From assembly GCF_024506435.1 (NCBI RefSeq), contig NZ_JANIET010000001.1, forward strand, positions 1,178,001 through 1,242,000: a DNA stretch of 64,000 nucleotides. Reading direction: 5' to 3'. Under the pieces are notes generated by a model that searched no databases, was not told the DNA's origin, and saw only the letters and a list, made by a program, of their open reading frames with translations. This stretch comes from Pantoea trifolii. Lineage in GTDB: Bacteria; Pseudomonadota; Gammaproteobacteria; Enterobacterales; Enterobacteriaceae. How positions within the stretch are numbered: the stretch's first letter is position 1; each line of letters starts with the position of its first letter. Of this stretch, positions 54,331-63,631 are shown piece after piece. Made by a program: the position numbers and the translations under genes.

Positions 54331-55218
54331 TGCTTTGTCGTTCGGTGCTTTGAACAGGGCCTGCATATCGCTTGAAAGTTCGAAGTTCAGGTTCAGATTC
54401 TTCGGTGGAATCGGCTGTTTGAACCAGGTTTCAAACCATTTTGAGGCTTCGCCAGAGGTCTGCGCTTTAGCAATGGTTTCATCCATCAGCTGTTTGAACT
54501 GTGGATCCTGATTGCGCAGCATGCAGCCGTAAGCTTCTTTCGATTGCGGCGTACCCACGATATCCCAGTTGTCTGGCTTCTTGGCTTTGGCACGTTCACC
54601 CGCCAGCAGCGCGTCATCCATCATGAAGGCCACAGCACGACCGGTCTCCAGCGTACGGAAAGAATCGCCATGGTCTTTCGCGCTAATGATGCGCATATCC
54701 ATTTTCTGCTCGTCGTTCAGCTTGTGCAGCAGAACTTCAGAGGTGGTTCCGGAGGTCACGACAACGGTTTTTCCCTTCAAATCAGGGAAATCTTTGATGT
54801 CGCCGCCTTTTTTCACCAGCAGACGCGTACCGATGATGAATACGGTGTCAGAGAATGCCGCTTGCTTCTGGCGTTCCAGGTTGTTGGTGGTAGAACCGCA
54901 CTCAAAATCGTAAGTCCCGTTCTGCAACAGGGGAATACGGTTCTGCGAGGTAATCGGCAGCATTTTAATCTGCAAATCAGGCTTATTCAGTTTGGCCTTG
55001 ATAGCCGCGATGATGGCGTTTGAATAATCCTGTGAATAGCCAACCACTTTTTGCTGGTTGTCATAGTAAGAAAAGGGAACTGATGATTCACGATGCCCAA
55101 CGACGATCACGCCGCTATCATTGATTTTTTTCAGGGTACCAGTGAGATCTTCCGCCTGGGCCGCTCCCGCTGCTGCTCCCAACAGCAAAAGAGATAATGC
55201 CACTTTGCGTATCTGCAT
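54325..55218 (-). CDS. gltI: Glutamate/aspartate periplasmic binding protein GltI
   Basis: The ATG at 55218 (AGGAGTTGGAAC upstream) gives 297 residues with a signal peptide (MQIRKVALSLLLLGAAAGAAQA, cleavage before EDL). Family 3 substrate-binding fold; GVIVVGHRESSVPFSYYDNQQKVVGYSQDYSNAI and CGSTTNNLERQKQAAFSDTVFIIGTRLLVKKGG match E. coli GltI as recalled. It delivers glutamate and aspartate to GltJKL. Its leader has a CA-rich GcvB target. Confidence 0.95.
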   Translation of the reverse strand: MQIRKVALSLLLLGAAAGAAQAEDLTGTLKKINDSGVIVVGHRESSVPFSYYDNQQKVVGYSQDYSNAIIAAIKAKLNKPDLQIKMLPITSQNRIPLLQNGTYDFECGSTTNNLERQKQAAFSDTVFIIGTRLLVKKGGDIKDFPDLKGKTVVVTSGTTSEVLLHKLNDEQKMDMRIISAKDHGDSFRTLETGRAVAFMMDDALLAGERAKAKKPDNWDIVGTPQSKEAYGCMLRNQDPQFKQLMDETIAKAQTSGEASKWFETWFKQPIPPKNLNLNFELSSDMQALFKAPNDKAL

Positions 55219-55264
55219 GTTCCAACTCCTTCGTATGGATGTCGCGCAGAACATAAACTGCGCA

Positions 55265-55284
55265 GATTGTGATGTTGTGTGTAT
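55265..55284 (-). promoter_or_regulatory. Probable GcvB target site in the gltI leader
   Basis: The minus strand reads ATACACACAACATCACAATC, 47-66 bases before the gltI ATG. This CA-rich stretch is complementary to the GU-rich R1 region of GcvB (UUGUGAUGUUGU as recalled). gltI is a known GcvB target in Salmonella. GcvB would repress gltI translation. Confidence 0.65.
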
Positions 55285-55610
55285 TTCGTGCTGCTTTTTT
55301 AGTTATCCCATAGCGCAACTGCACGCAGGATAGTGATTAACATAGCGAATTGTTAACGCAATGAAACAAAAAAGTTTCTTTTTTGCGAGCCGCTCCGCAC
55401 CAATAAAAGGCAAAAATTCACCGATGCGCTAATAGAGTGCGCATCATTGCCATAAATTAGTGCGTCAAGGTTGCACTACGCTGACAAAAGCCGATGTTTG
55501 CGAAAATCACTGAAATAAATAGCAATGATCGTGCCAGCACGATGAATAAGTGTAAAAAGCCAGCAGAGAATCGGGGAAAGCACAATGGAAGGAAGAGAAA
55601 ACAGCGCATA

Positions 55611-55636
55611 AAAAAGGCGAAGTATTCACTTCGCCT
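55611..55636 (-). terminator. Terminator of the ybeZYX-lnt operon
   Basis: AGGCGAAGT/ACTTCGCCT stem around a four-base loop, followed on the minus strand by six T residues, 20 bases after the lnt stop. Confidence 0.92.
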
Positions 55637-55655
55637 GTTTGCATAGCAGCCTGAA

Positions 55656-57182
55656 CTAGTGACGACGGCGCAGAATGGCCACCACAATGCCAATCAATGT
55701 CAGCATCCACACCGGCCAGATGCCTGCTTTGGCATACGGCGTTTCGCCGGTTGTTGGCGTCACTTTAGCTTCCAGCACATCACGGGTGAACTGTGGCAAC
55801 GCTTTCTCCACCTCACCGTTGGCATTCACCACCGCTGTGACACCGTTATTGGTGGAGCGCAGTAACGGACGTCCCAGCTCCAGTGCGCGCATGCGTGCCA
55901 TCTGGAAATGCTGCCACGGCCCGATGGAGTGACCGAACCAGGCATCGTTGGAGACGGTTAGCAGGAAGTTGGTATCGGGACGGAAGTTAGCGCGCACTTG
56001 TTCGCCCAGCACAATCTCATAGCAGATAGCGCTGGTCAGGTTATAACCCGACACTTTTAGCTGCGGCTGGACATAGGCGCCACGGCTGAAAGAGGACATC
56101 GGCAAATCGAAAAACGGCGCCAGCGGACGCAGCAACGCTTCCAGCGGCACAAACTCACCAAATGGCACCAGATGATTCTTCTGATAGCGGTTCTGGCTCT
56201 GATAGCTGTAAGGCTGCTCGCCACCCAGTACAATCACCGAGTTGTAGTCGTGATAGCGGTTATCGCCTTCCACCCGCGAATCCACGATACCGGTAATCAG
56301 TGAGCTGCCGCGTGCGCGCAGGTCAGCGTCCAGCGCTCGAAGGAACGGCTGCTGGTTGCTTTCTAAATCGGTTATCGCTGATTCGGGCCAGATAATGATC
56401 GGCGCTTTGCCGATAAACGGCTGGCTGTATGAGGTATAAACGCGCAGCGTGTTCAGCAGTTGCTGCGGATCCCACTTCATCGACTGCGGAATATTGCCTT
56501 GCACCATCGCAACATCAACGCTGCGTTCCGGCAGCGGCTGATACCACTGCAACATGCGCAGCGGCCACGGCAATAACAGCAGTAGCGCGGCGGCAATCAA
56601 ACTTTTCACGGTACGATGATGAAGCGCGTGCACCAGCAGGCCCGCGATCACCATCAACAGGAAGGTAATGGTCTCCACACCCGCCAGCGGCGCGAGGCCT
56701 TTTAGCGGCCCATCAATCTGGCTGTAGCCAAACTGCAGCCACGGAAAACCGGTGAGCACCCAACCGCGCAGGAACTCGCTAATTTGCCACAGTGACGGTG
56801 CCGCTAAAGCCAAACGCCAGATTGTGGCGCGCGGCCAGAAACGGTTGAGCACGAGGGCAAACAGCATTGGATAAAGCGACAGATAGGCCGCGAGCAGAAT
56901 CACCAGGAAGATGTTCACCGGGCCGGGCATGCCGCCAAAGGTGGCGATGCTGACGTAAACCCAGTTGATGCCGCTGCCAAACAGTCCAAAGCCCCAAACA
57001 AAGCCGATCGCTGCTGCCTGCGCAGTGCGACGTTCCAGCAGCAACAGTTGCAGACCAAACAGTGAAATTAACGCTGCGGGCCAGAAATCGTAGGGGGAAA
57101 AGGAAAGGGTGCCAATGGCACCCGTAATTAACGCCAGCAGCAGGCGAACCCGCTGCTGCGAGTAAAGAGAGGCTAAAGCCAT
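55656..57182 (-). CDS. lnt: Apolipoprotein N-acyltransferase Lnt
   Basis: 508 residues: six or more N-terminal membrane segments (1-215) and a periplasmic nitrilase-like domain with the catalytic Glu in [10 protein letters not shown] (about 268), Lys in [13 protein letters not shown] (about 335) and Cys in [13 protein letters not shown] (about 388). It adds the third acyl chain to lipoproteins, completing their maturation. It lies four bases after corC. Confidence 0.96.
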   Translation of the reverse strand: MALASLYSQQRVRLLLALITGAIGTLSFSPYDFWPAALISLFGLQLLLLERRTAQAAAIGFVWGFGLFGSGINWVYVSIATFGGMPGPVNIFLVILLAAYLSLYPMLFALVLNRFWPRATIWRLALAAPSLWQISEFLRGWVLTGFPWLQFGYSQIDGPLKGLAPLAGVETITFLLMVIAGLLVHALHHRTVKSLIAAALLLLLPWPLRMLQWYQPLPERSVDVAMVQGNIPQSMKWDPQQLLNTLRVYTSYSQPFIGKAPIIIWPESAITDLESNQQPFLRALDADLRARGSSLITGIVDSRVEGDNRYHDYNSVIVLGGEQPYSYQSQNRYQKNHLVPFGEFVPLEALLRPLAPFFDLPMSSFSRGAYVQPQLKVSGYNLTSAICYEIVLGEQVRANFRPDTNFLLTVSNDAWFGHSIGPWQHFQMARMRALELGRPLLRSTNNGVTAVVNANGEVEKALPQFTRDVLEAKVTPTTGETPYAKAGIWPVWMLTLIGIVVAILRRRH

Positions 57183-57186
57183 AAAA

Positions 57187-58068
57187 TTATTCGTCTTCCA
57201 GTTGCGGTTGTGGTGAGTCTTCGGGAATTTTTACATGCACCTGGATGATACGGCGGCTGTCAGCCATGGCGACTTTGAACTGATAGCCATCAATGACAAT
57301 ACTTTCGCCGCGAGCGGGAAGGTGGCCGAATCCCTGCATGACCAATCCGCCAATGGTATCGACTTCGTCATCGCTGAAATCGGTGCCAAAGACCTCATTA
57401 AAATCTTCAATTTGCGTTAAGGCGCGCATGGTATAGGTGTAACGATTGAGCTGGCGGATATCACGATCTTCTTCATCGTCATACTCATCTTCAATTTCGC
57501 CGACAATCAGCTCAAGAATATCTTCAATCGTCACCAGACCCGAGACGCCACCAAATTCATCAATCACAATCGCCATGTGATAACGCTGCGAGCGGAACTC
57601 CTTCAGCATGCGATCGACGCGCTTGCTTTCCGGTACCACCACGGCGGGACGCAGCACTTTTTCGATGCTGAACGGCTCAGACGCGCTGGCCATAAACGGC
57701 AGCAGGTCTTTGGCCATCAAAATGCCTTCAACGTGATCTTTGTCTTCGCTGATCACCGGGAAGCGTGAATGCGCGGATTCAATAATCACCGCAAGGCACT
57801 CTTCCAGAGTTTGGTTGCGTTTCAGGGTGATCATTTGCGAGCGTGGGATCATGATGTCGCGCACGCGCTGTTCGGCAATATCCAGCACCCCTTCGAGCAT
57901 GTCGCGGGTGTCCTGATCGATCAGCTCTTTTTGCTCAGAATCGCGGATTAACCCCAGCAGTTCATCACGGTTTTTAGGTTCACCGTGAAACAGTTGGTTG
58001 ATTAACAGGGAGAAAAATCCCTTTTTACTACTGGGTGCGTCGCTGTTTTGAGAATGGTCGTCGCTCAT
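57187..58068 (-). CDS. corC: CBS-domain protein CorC (YbeX)
   Basis: 293 residues; two CBS motifs (about 70-190: [81 protein letters not shown]) and a CorC_HlyC C-terminal domain (about 210-280). Linked to cobalt/magnesium homeostasis and to ribosome assembly. It lacks a membrane domain, unlike CorB. 82 bases follow ybeY before it. Confidence 0.94.
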   Translation of the reverse strand: MSDDHSQNSDAPSSKKGFFSLLINQLFHGEPKNRDELLGLIRDSEQKELIDQDTRDMLEGVLDIAEQRVRDIMIPRSQMITLKRNQTLEECLAVIIESAHSRFPVISEDKDHVEGILMAKDLLPFMASASEPFSIEKVLRPAVVVPESKRVDRMLKEFRSQRYHMAIVIDEFGGVSGLVTIEDILELIVGEIEDEYDDEEDRDIRQLNRYTYTMRALTQIEDFNEVFGTDFSDDEVDTIGGLVMQGFGHLPARGESIVIDGYQFKVAMADSRRIIQVHVKIPEDSPQPQLEDE

Positions 58069-58150
58069 GGCGTTTTTATTTAGTTCTCTCTAATGAGGGA
58101 TTGGGGCTGCCGGCATCCGCGCCAGCAGCGCAATAACCTGAACCAGCGGC

Positions 58151-58624
58151 TCAGGCGTCTTCTTTCTCCGAAATGTACGGATCAGGATAACCAAGAGCAA
58201 GCATTATCTCGGTCTCCAGCGCCTCCATCTCTTCGGCTTCTTCATCTTCGATATGGTCGTAACCCAGCAGATGCAGCGTACCGTGCACCACCATATGCGC
58301 CCAGTGCGCTTCGACGGTTTTGCCTTGTTCAGCAGCCTCTTGCTCGACAACCTGACGGCAAATAATCAGATCGCCGAGCAACGGCAGTTCAATCCCCGGC
58401 GGTGCTTCAAACGGGAATGACAGCACGTTGGTCGGCTTATCTTTGCCGCGATAAGTCAGATTAAGCTCATTACTCTCAGCTTCATCCACCAGACGAATCG
58501 TGACTTCGCTTTCTGGTTGAAACGGCGTTACCGCCGCTTCCAGCCAGCGTTGAAAATCACTCTCTGCCGGCAGATGGTTTTCATCAGTACAGGCCAGTTG
58601 TAAATCAAGAATCACCGCGCTCAT
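58151..58624 (-). CDS. ybeY: Endoribonuclease YbeY (rRNA maturation factor)
   Basis: 157 residues with the zinc motif [15 protein letters not shown] (His at about 114, 118, 124 in the E. coli numbering). YbeY cleaves rRNA precursors, matures 16S 3' ends and takes part in ribosome quality control. The [30 protein letters not shown] region is conserved. The start overlaps the ybeZ stop by four bases. Confidence 0.95.
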   Translation of the reverse strand: MSAVILDLQLACTDENHLPAESDFQRWLEAAVTPFQPESEVTIRLVDEAESNELNLTYRGKDKPTNVLSFPFEAPPGIELPLLGDLIICRQVVEQEAAEQGKTVEAHWAHMVVHGTLHLLGYDHIEDEEAEEMEALETEIMLALGYPDPYISEKEDA

Positions 58625-59712
58625 GAACGCTCCTGCGGGCTGGTTTGGCTGGCAAGCTGCGCTGCAATAGCTTCGCGTTTGCGCTCTTCTGCCTGTTGAT
58701 CACGGCGTTTCTGGTCGGCGGTTTCCCAGGCTTCATAAGCATTCACGATGCGTGCGACAACCGGATGACGCACCACGTCTTCGCTGTGGAAAAAGTTAAA
58801 GCTAATTTCATCGACTTCTGCCAGCACTTCAATGGCGTGGCGCAGGCCGGATTTGGTACTGCGCGGCAAGTCAATCTGCGTGATGTCGCCGGTAATGACC
58901 GCTTTGGAATTGAAGCCGATACGCGTCAGGAACATCTTCATCTGCTCGATGGTGGTGTTCTGGCTCTCATCGAGAATCACAAAGGCGTCGTTGAGCGTAC
59001 GTCCGCGCATATAGGCCAGCGGAGCCACTTCAATCACGTTGCGCTCAATCAGCTTCTCTACACGTTCAAAGCCGAGCATTTCGAACAGCGCGTCGTACAG
59101 CGGGCGCAGATAGGGATCGACCTTCTGGCTGAGATCGCCGGGCAGGAAGCCGAGTTTTTCCCCGGCTTCAACCGCTGGGCGCGTCAGCAGAATACGGCGA
59201 ATCTCCTGACGTTCCAGCGCATCCACTGCCGCAGCGACCGCCAGATAGGTTTTACCGGTACCGGCCGGGCCGATACCAAAGGTGATGTCGTGCGCGAAGA
59301 TATTGGCGATGTACTGCGCCTGATTAGGCGTACGCGGTTTGATCACCCCGCGTTTGGTCTTGATGTTCACCGCTTTGCCGAATTCCGGCACGCTCTCAGC
59401 GCTCTGTTCCAGCACGCGGCTCTCTTTGATCGCCAGGTGAATCTGGTCCGGTTCGATATCTTTAATCTGACCGCGCATCGGGGCGGTATCAACGTACAGC
59501 GTGCGCAGAATATTGACGGCAGCGTCCACGCACAGCGAGCGGCCAGTGAGTGTAAACTGGTTATCGCGGCGTTTGATTTCAAGGCCCAAACGGCGCTCCA
59601 GCTGTTTCACATTGTCATCCATCGGACCGCACAAGCTCATCAGTCGTTGGTTATCTGCCGGTTCAAGGGCGATTTCACGCGTTTCGATATTCAAATGAAT
59701 CCTTAAGGTCAC
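58621..59712 (-). CDS. ybeZ: PhoH-like ATPase YbeZ
   Basis: 363 residues; Walker [12 protein letters not shown] (about 147), Walker [12 protein letters not shown] (about 246), and [12 protein letters not shown] (about 272) of PhoH-like NTPases. YbeZ partners with YbeY. The N-terminal MTLRIHLN is unusual and a TTG at codon 7 (LNIETREI) would match E. coli, so the exact start is uncertain. It is the first gene of ybeZYX-lnt, an operon under heat-shock control in E. coli. Confidence 0.95.
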   Translation of the reverse strand: MTLRIHLNIETREIALEPADNQRLMSLCGPMDDNVKQLERRLGLEIKRRDNQFTLTGRSLCVDAAVNILRTLYVDTAPMRGQIKDIEPDQIHLAIKESRVLEQSAESVPEFGKAVNIKTKRGVIKPRTPNQAQYIANIFAHDITFGIGPAGTGKTYLAVAAAVDALERQEIRRILLTRPAVEAGEKLGFLPGDLSQKVDPYLRPLYDALFEMLGFERVEKLIERNVIEVAPLAYMRGRTLNDAFVILDESQNTTIEQMKMFLTRIGFNSKAVITGDITQIDLPRSTKSGLRHAIEVLAEVDEISFNFFHSEDVVRHPVVARIVNAYEAWETADQKRRDQQAEERKREAIAAQLASQTSPQERS

Positions 59713-59861
59713 TCAGGGCCAGTTGAAAAAGTGTGCCGGATGCTGAAGAGCAATCTCTCAACATCTTTAGGGAATTATTTATGGCGCTACGCCGAGGCGC
59801 AAGCTTCAGAAACGATATTTGGGCAGCACTTGTGGAAAGCAAGGGCTTTGGGATGAAACAG

Positions 59862-59886
59862 GCGACAGCGCGTTGTGCGCTGTCGC
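59862..59886 (-). other. Strong hairpin between miaB and ybeZ
   Basis: A ten-base GC-rich stem GCGACAGCGC/GCGCTGTCGC (59862-59871 with 59877-59886) with a five-base loop lies 15 bases before the miaB 3' end as seen on the plus strand, that is just after its stop. No long T tract follows on the minus strand, so it is a probable but weak miaB terminator. Confidence 0.55.
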
Positions 59887-59901
59887 TCAACGTTCGAGGT
59901 T

Positions 59902-61326
59902 TCAAGGCTGGAACATGCCGACGCCGATGTCGTTCTCTTTTCGGGTACGAGCAATCACCGAAGCCGGGCTTTCGGCCACACGTAGCGCCATTTGATCTTC
60001 GGTGCGCACCAGCACGCCGCGCAGGGAGCTGGCATAGACATCAACAATTTCAACATCAACAAACTTACCGATCATTTCTACCGGCGCTTCAAAGTTCACC
60101 ACGCGGTTATTATCGGTGCGGCCGGTCAGCTCCATCACATTCTTACGTGAAATGCCTTCCACCAGCACGCGCTGTGTGGTGCCCAGCATGCGGCGGCTCC
60201 ACGCCATCACCTGCTGATTGATGCGGTCCTGCAGAATGAAGAGGCGCTGCTTTTTCTCCTCTTCTGTCACATCGTCGGGCAGATCGGCGGCCGGTGTGCC
60301 CGGTCGCATGGAGTAGATAAAGCTGAAGCTAACATCGAAATTCACTTCGCCAACCAGTTTCATGGTCTGCTCAAAATCCTGCTGCGTTTCGCCGGGGAAT
60401 CCAATGATGAAATCCGAGCTTAGCTGGATATCCGGACGCGCAGCTTTCAACTTGCGGATAATCGCTTTGTACTCGAGTGCGGTGTGCGCGCGCTTCATCA
60501 GCGTCAGGATGCGATCTGAGCCGCTTTGAACCGGCAGGTGCAGGAAACTCGCCAGCTCTGGCGTATCGCGGTAAACCTCGATGATGTCATCGGTAAATTC
60601 AATCGGATGGCTGGTAGTGAAGCGAATTCGGTCAATGCCGTCGATCGCCGCCACTAAGCGCAGCAATTCCGCGAAGGTGCAGATGTCGCCATCAAAAGTG
60701 GCACCGCGATAGGCGTTGACGTTCTGGCCCAGCAGGTTAACTTCACGTACGCCCTGAGCGGCAAGCTGCGCGATTTCCAGCAGAATATCGTCGCTTGGGC
60801 GGCTGACTTCCTCGCCACGGGTGTAAGGCACCACGCAGAAAGTACAATATTTATTGCAGCCTTCCATGATCGATACGAAGGCAGTTGGGCCATCGGCGCG
60901 CGGTTCTGGCAGGCGGTCAAACTTCTCGATTTCCGGAAAGCTGATGTCAACAACCGGGCTTTTGCTGCCGCGCACGGTGTTGATCATCTCCGGCAGGCGA
61001 TGCAACGTTTGCGGGCCAAAGACGATATCGACGTAACTGGCGCGCTGACGCAGGCGTTCACCTTCCTGTGAGGCGACACAGCCACCCACGCCGATAATCA
61101 GATCGGGATTGGTTGCTTTCAGCTTTTTCCAACGGCCTAACAGAGCAAAAACCTTCTCCTGCGCCTTTTCACGGATAGAGCAGGTGTTGAGCAGCAGAAC
61201 ATCCGCCTCTTCAGCTTCCTCGGTAAGGGTGTAGCCGTGCGTACTGTTCAGCAGATCGGCCATCTTCGATGAATCGTATTCATTCATCTGACAGCCCCAG
61301 GTTTTGATGTGCAGTTTTTTGGTCAT
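59902..61326 (-). CDS. miaB: tRNA-2-methylthio-N6-dimethylallyladenosine synthase MiaB
   Basis: From the ATG at 61326 the enzyme has 474 residues as in E. coli. N-terminal UPF0004 domain with three cysteines ([25 protein letters not shown]), radical-[11 protein letters not shown] (about 157-164) and a TRAM domain at the end. It adds the methylthio group to i6A37 of tRNAs reading U-starting codons. The next genes on the right are ubiF and tRNA genes, as in E. coli. Confidence 0.97.
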   Translation of the reverse strand: MTKKLHIKTWGCQMNEYDSSKMADLLNSTHGYTLTEEAEEADVLLLNTCSIREKAQEKVFALLGRWKKLKATNPDLIIGVGGCVASQEGERLRQRASYVDIVFGPQTLHRLPEMINTVRGSKSPVVDISFPEIEKFDRLPEPRADGPTAFVSIMEGCNKYCTFCVVPYTRGEEVSRPSDDILLEIAQLAAQGVREVNLLGQNVNAYRGATFDGDICTFAELLRLVAAIDGIDRIRFTTSHPIEFTDDIIEVYRDTPELASFLHLPVQSGSDRILTLMKRAHTALEYKAIIRKLKAARPDIQLSSDFIIGFPGETQQDFEQTMKLVGEVNFDVSFSFIYSMRPGTPAADLPDDVTEEEKKQRLFILQDRINQQVMAWSRRMLGTTQRVLVEGISRKNVMELTGRTDNNRVVNFEAPVEMIGKFVDVEIVDVYASSLRGVLVRTEDQMALRVAESPASVIARTRKENDIGVGMFQP

Positions 61327-61495
61327 CGAACTAGCCATTGATTCAAGCGAAGTGCAGGGCGCGTATTGTAATGCTTCGACGCTGTTGTTACCAGGCTTCA
61401 CGCATCTGCATCGCATCACGTGGCTAATTTCCGGTACACTTTAGCTATCAACGTGATGCTGGAAGGCCTCACGGCAAAAAGAAGGATTAGAGTCG

Positions 61496-62668
61496 ATGCA
61501 GGATTCACATTTTGATGTGGTGATCGTGGGCGGTGGCATGGTCGGTGCGGCGCTGGCATGTGGTCTGGCGCAGCAGCAGTTCCGCGTAGCGGTGATTGAA
61601 CGTGCGGAACCCGCAATCTTTGATGCCAGCAGCGAGCCGGATGTGCGCATCTCCGCCATTGGTGCCTCGTCGGTGGCGTTGTTGCAGCAACTGGATGTCT
61701 GGTCGCGCGTGCAGGCGATGCGTTGTGCACCTTATCGCCAGCTGGAAACCTGGGAGTGGCAAAACGCACATGTGAAGTTTGATGCGGCGTCGCTTGGGCT
61801 GCCTGAGCTGGGCTTTATGGTGGAAAACAGCGTGCTGCAACGTGCGCTGTGGGAAAAAATGCAGGAAGAGGGGATCAAGCTGATCTGCCCGGCGAGTTTA
61901 CAGGGCTTGCAGCCGCATCGCGCCGGCTGGCATGTGCAACTGGATAACGGTCAAACGCTGGATGCGCGTTTAGTGGTCGGCGCAGATGGCGCCAACTCGC
62001 GTGTGCGGCAGTTAGCGGGCATTGGCGTACGGGGTTGGAACTATGCGCAATCCTGCATGCTGATCAGCGTGGAGTGCGAGCAGGATGCTGGCGATTCCAC
62101 CTGGCAGCAGTTTACGCCACAAGGGCCGCGCGCTTTCCTGCCGCTGTTTGATCGTCGTGCTTCGCTGGTGTGGTACGACGCGCCCGCGCGCATCCGTCAG
62201 CTGCAAAGTTTGCCACTCCAGCAACTGGAGAAAGAGATTTATGCCCACTTCCCAGCTCGTGTTGGGCGTATTCGGGTGAAAACCGCCGCCTCTTTCCCGC
62301 TGGTGCGACGCCATGCCACACGTTATGTGATGCCGGGTTTGGCGCTGGTGGGCGATGCGGCGCACACCATCAATCCGCTGGCCGGGCAGGGCGTTAATCT
62401 GGGATATCGGGATGTGGATGCGTTGATCACGACGTTGGTCGAAGCGCGCAACCAGGCTGAACTCTGGTCATCGGACGCTGTGCTACAGCGCTATCATCGC
62501 CAGCGTTATAAGGACAACTTGCTGATGCAGGGCGGGATGGATCTGTTCTACTTCACCTTCAGCAATAAACTGCCGCCGCTGCGCTTTGCGCGAAACCTGG
62601 CGCTGATTGCGGCGGAGAATGCTGGAGCGTTGAAACGCAAGGTGCTGCGTTACGCATTAGGTTTGTGA
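61496..62668 (+). CDS. ubiF: 3-demethoxyubiquinol 3-hydroxylase UbiF
   Basis: 390 residues of the UbiH/COQ6 flavin monooxygenase family: GxGxxG in VVIVGGGMVGAALACGLAQ (about 8-26), the DG motif VVGADGANSRVRQLAG (about 160-175) and the second GD motif GLALVGDAAHTINPLAGQGVNLGYRDVDAL (about 281-310). It performs a late ring hydroxylation in ubiquinone synthesis. AAGGA lies upstream. It is divergent from miaB. Confidence 0.95.
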   Translation: MQDSHFDVVIVGGGMVGAALACGLAQQQFRVAVIERAEPAIFDASSEPDVRISAIGASSVALLQQLDVWSRVQAMRCAPYRQLETWEWQNAHVKFDAASLGLPELGFMVENSVLQRALWEKMQEEGIKLICPASLQGLQPHRAGWHVQLDNGQTLDARLVVGADGANSRVRQLAGIGVRGWNYAQSCMLISVECEQDAGDSTWQQFTPQGPRAFLPLFDRRASLVWYDAPARIRQLQSLPLQQLEKEIYAHFPARVGRIRVKTAASFPLVRRHATRYVMPGLALVGDAAHTINPLAGQGVNLGYRDVDALITTLVEARNQAELWSSDAVLQRYHRQRYKDNLLMQGGMDLFYFTFSNKLPPLRFARNLALIAAENAGALKRKVLRYALGL

Positions 62669-62670
62669 TC

Positions 62671-62694
62671 GTAGGGAGCGCATTTATGCGCTCC
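62671..62694 (+). repeat. REP-type palindrome (GTAG head), copy 5
   Basis: GTAG (62671-62674) heads the nine-base stem GGAGCGCAT/ATGCGCTCC (62675-62683 with 62686-62694) with a TT loop. It begins two bases after the ubiF stop. Confidence 0.75.
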
Positions 62695-62719
62695 TGATTA
62701 ATCCCCGAACGCAGAAAAC

Positions 62720-62746
62720 AATAAAGCCCGCATAAGCGGGCTTTAT
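62720..62746 (-). terminator. Terminator of the tRNA operon
   Basis: ATAAAGCCCGC/GCGGGCTTTAT stem with a four-base ATAA loop; the minus-strand side continues with TATTGTTTT. It lies 10 bases after glnX and faces ubiF, so it may also stop ubiF transcripts. Confidence 0.85.
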
Positions 62747-62755
62747 TGTGCAATT

Positions 62756-62830
62756 TGGCTGGGGTGCAGGGATTCGAACCCCGGAATGCTGGTATCAGAA
62801 ACCAGTGCCTTACCGCTTGGCGACACCCCA
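62756..62830 (-). tRNA. glnX: tRNA-Gln (CUG)
   Basis: 75 bases including encoded CCA. On the minus strand it opens TGGGGTGTCGCCAAGCGG, anticodon loop TTCTGAT gives CUG. It is the last gene of the metT-leuW-glnU-glnW-metU-glnV-glnX operon. Confidence 0.96.
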
Positions 62831-62858
62831 ATAGGTGTTTGATCAAATTGTCTTTTTA

Positions 62859-62933
62859 TGGCTGGGGTGCAGGGATTCGAACCCCGGAATGCTGGTATCA
62901 GAAACCAGAGCCTTACCGCTTGGCGACACCCCA
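62859..62933 (-). tRNA. glnV: tRNA-Gln (CUG)
   Basis: 75 bases with CCA; identical to glnX except one base (A versus T at about position 26, the junction between D and anticodon stems). Anticodon CUG. Confidence 0.96.
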
Positions 62934-62939
62934 ATAATT

Positions 62940-63016
62940 TGGTGGCTACGACGGGATTTGAACCTGTGACCCCATCATTATGAGTGATGTGCTCTAACCA
63001 GCTGAGCTACGTAGCC
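62940..63016 (-). tRNA. metU: tRNA-Met (elongator, CAU)
   Basis: 77 bases including CCA, opening GGCTACGTAGCTCAGTTGG, anticodon CAT in the loop CTCATAA. Identical to metT in this window. Confidence 0.96.
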
Positions 63017-63042
63017 TTGGTACTGCTTACTGCGTCCGACGA

Positions 63043-63117
63043 TGGCTGGGATACCTGGATTCGAACCAGGGAATGCCGGTATCAAAAACCGGTGCCTTAC
63101 CGCTTGGCGATATCCCA
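63043..63117 (-). tRNA. glnW: tRNA-Gln (UUG)
   Basis: 75 bases with CCA; anticodon TTG in the loop TTTTGAT. The acceptor stem reads TGGGATA against TATCCCA, differing from glnU by compensated changes. Confidence 0.96.
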
Positions 63118-63151
63118 TTCGTCGATTTTGTATCCACAACATAATCCGGAT

Positions 63152-63226
63152 TGGCTGGGGTACCAGGATTCGAACCTGGGAATGCTGGTATCAAAAACCA
63201 GTGCCTTACCGCTTGGCGATACCCCA
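63152..63226 (-). tRNA. glnU: tRNA-Gln (UUG)
   Basis: 75 bases with CCA; TGGGGTA acceptor stem, anticodon TTG. Second gene set of the operon, behind leuW. Confidence 0.96.
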
Positions 63227-63247
63227 TCCGGCTGCCGAAGACTGAAA

Positions 63248-63332
63248 TGGTGCGGGAGGCGAGACTTGAACTCGCACACCTTGCGGCGCTAGAACCTAAA
63301 TCTAGTGCGTCTACCAATTTCGCCACTCCCGC
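63248..63332 (-). tRNA. leuW: tRNA-Leu (UAG)
   Basis: 85 bases with CCA and a long variable arm; begins GCGGGAGTGGCGAAATTGG, anticodon TAG in loop ATTTAGG. Confidence 0.96.
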
Positions 63333-63339
63333 AAAAAGA

Positions 63340-63416
63340 TGGTGGCTACGACGGGATTTGAACCTGTGACCCCATCATTATGAGTGATGTGCTCTAACCA
63401 GCTGAGCTACGTAGCC
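63340..63416 (-). tRNA. metT: tRNA-Met (elongator, CAU)
   Basis: 77 bases with CCA, first gene of the seven-tRNA operon, identical to metU. Confidence 0.96.
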
Positions 63417-63445
63417 ATCTTTTTCGCGTAACCTTCATCGGCGTT

Positions 63446-63483
63446 GCGGGGCGCATTATGCGTATTGAGTCTTGTAGCGTCAA
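63446..63483 (-). promoter_or_regulatory. Promoter of the metT tRNA operon with GC-rich discriminator
   Basis: On the minus strand TTGACG (63478-63483) and CATAAT (63455-63460) are 17 bases apart. The following GCGCCCCGC discriminator is rich in G and C, the signature of stringently controlled stable-RNA promoters. Start of transcription is expected near 63448. Confidence 0.85.
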
Positions 63484-63586
63484 CAATTTTTTTGCCGTTT
63501 TTCGCCTTAAAACGCCTGTTTGTCTGGCTTGTAACCAGGCTGGTGATTTATTCGGCAAATTTCAAAGGTTGTACGATAGATTGCAT

Positions 63587-63613
63587 AAAAAAGGGGCTCG
63601 AATGAGCCCCTTA
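63587..63613 (-). terminator. Terminator of asnB
   Basis: GGGGCTC/GAGCCCC stem with a four-base loop followed on the minus strand by six T residues; 19 bases after the asnB stop. Confidence 0.9.
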
Positions 63614-63631
63614 TCTTATTGAGTAAAAACC

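Larger units (their letters stand above)
55219..55655. other. gltI leader and intergenic region
   Basis: About 440 bases between gltI and lnt with no gene seen. The part near gltI includes the GcvB-like target; the far end holds the lnt terminator. A promoter for gltIJKL must lie between about 55290 and 55600 but I do not single one out. Confidence 0.5.

Noticed and set aside
58645..59706. A 353-codon open frame on the plus strand across ybeZ
   Set aside because: It lies exactly opposite the well-conserved ybeZ gene, has no domain pattern and is explained by codon bias of the real gene.
62743..63369. Several 60-100 codon frames on both strands in the tRNA cluster
   Set aside because: They are translations of the tandem tRNA genes and repeat the same peptide for that reason.
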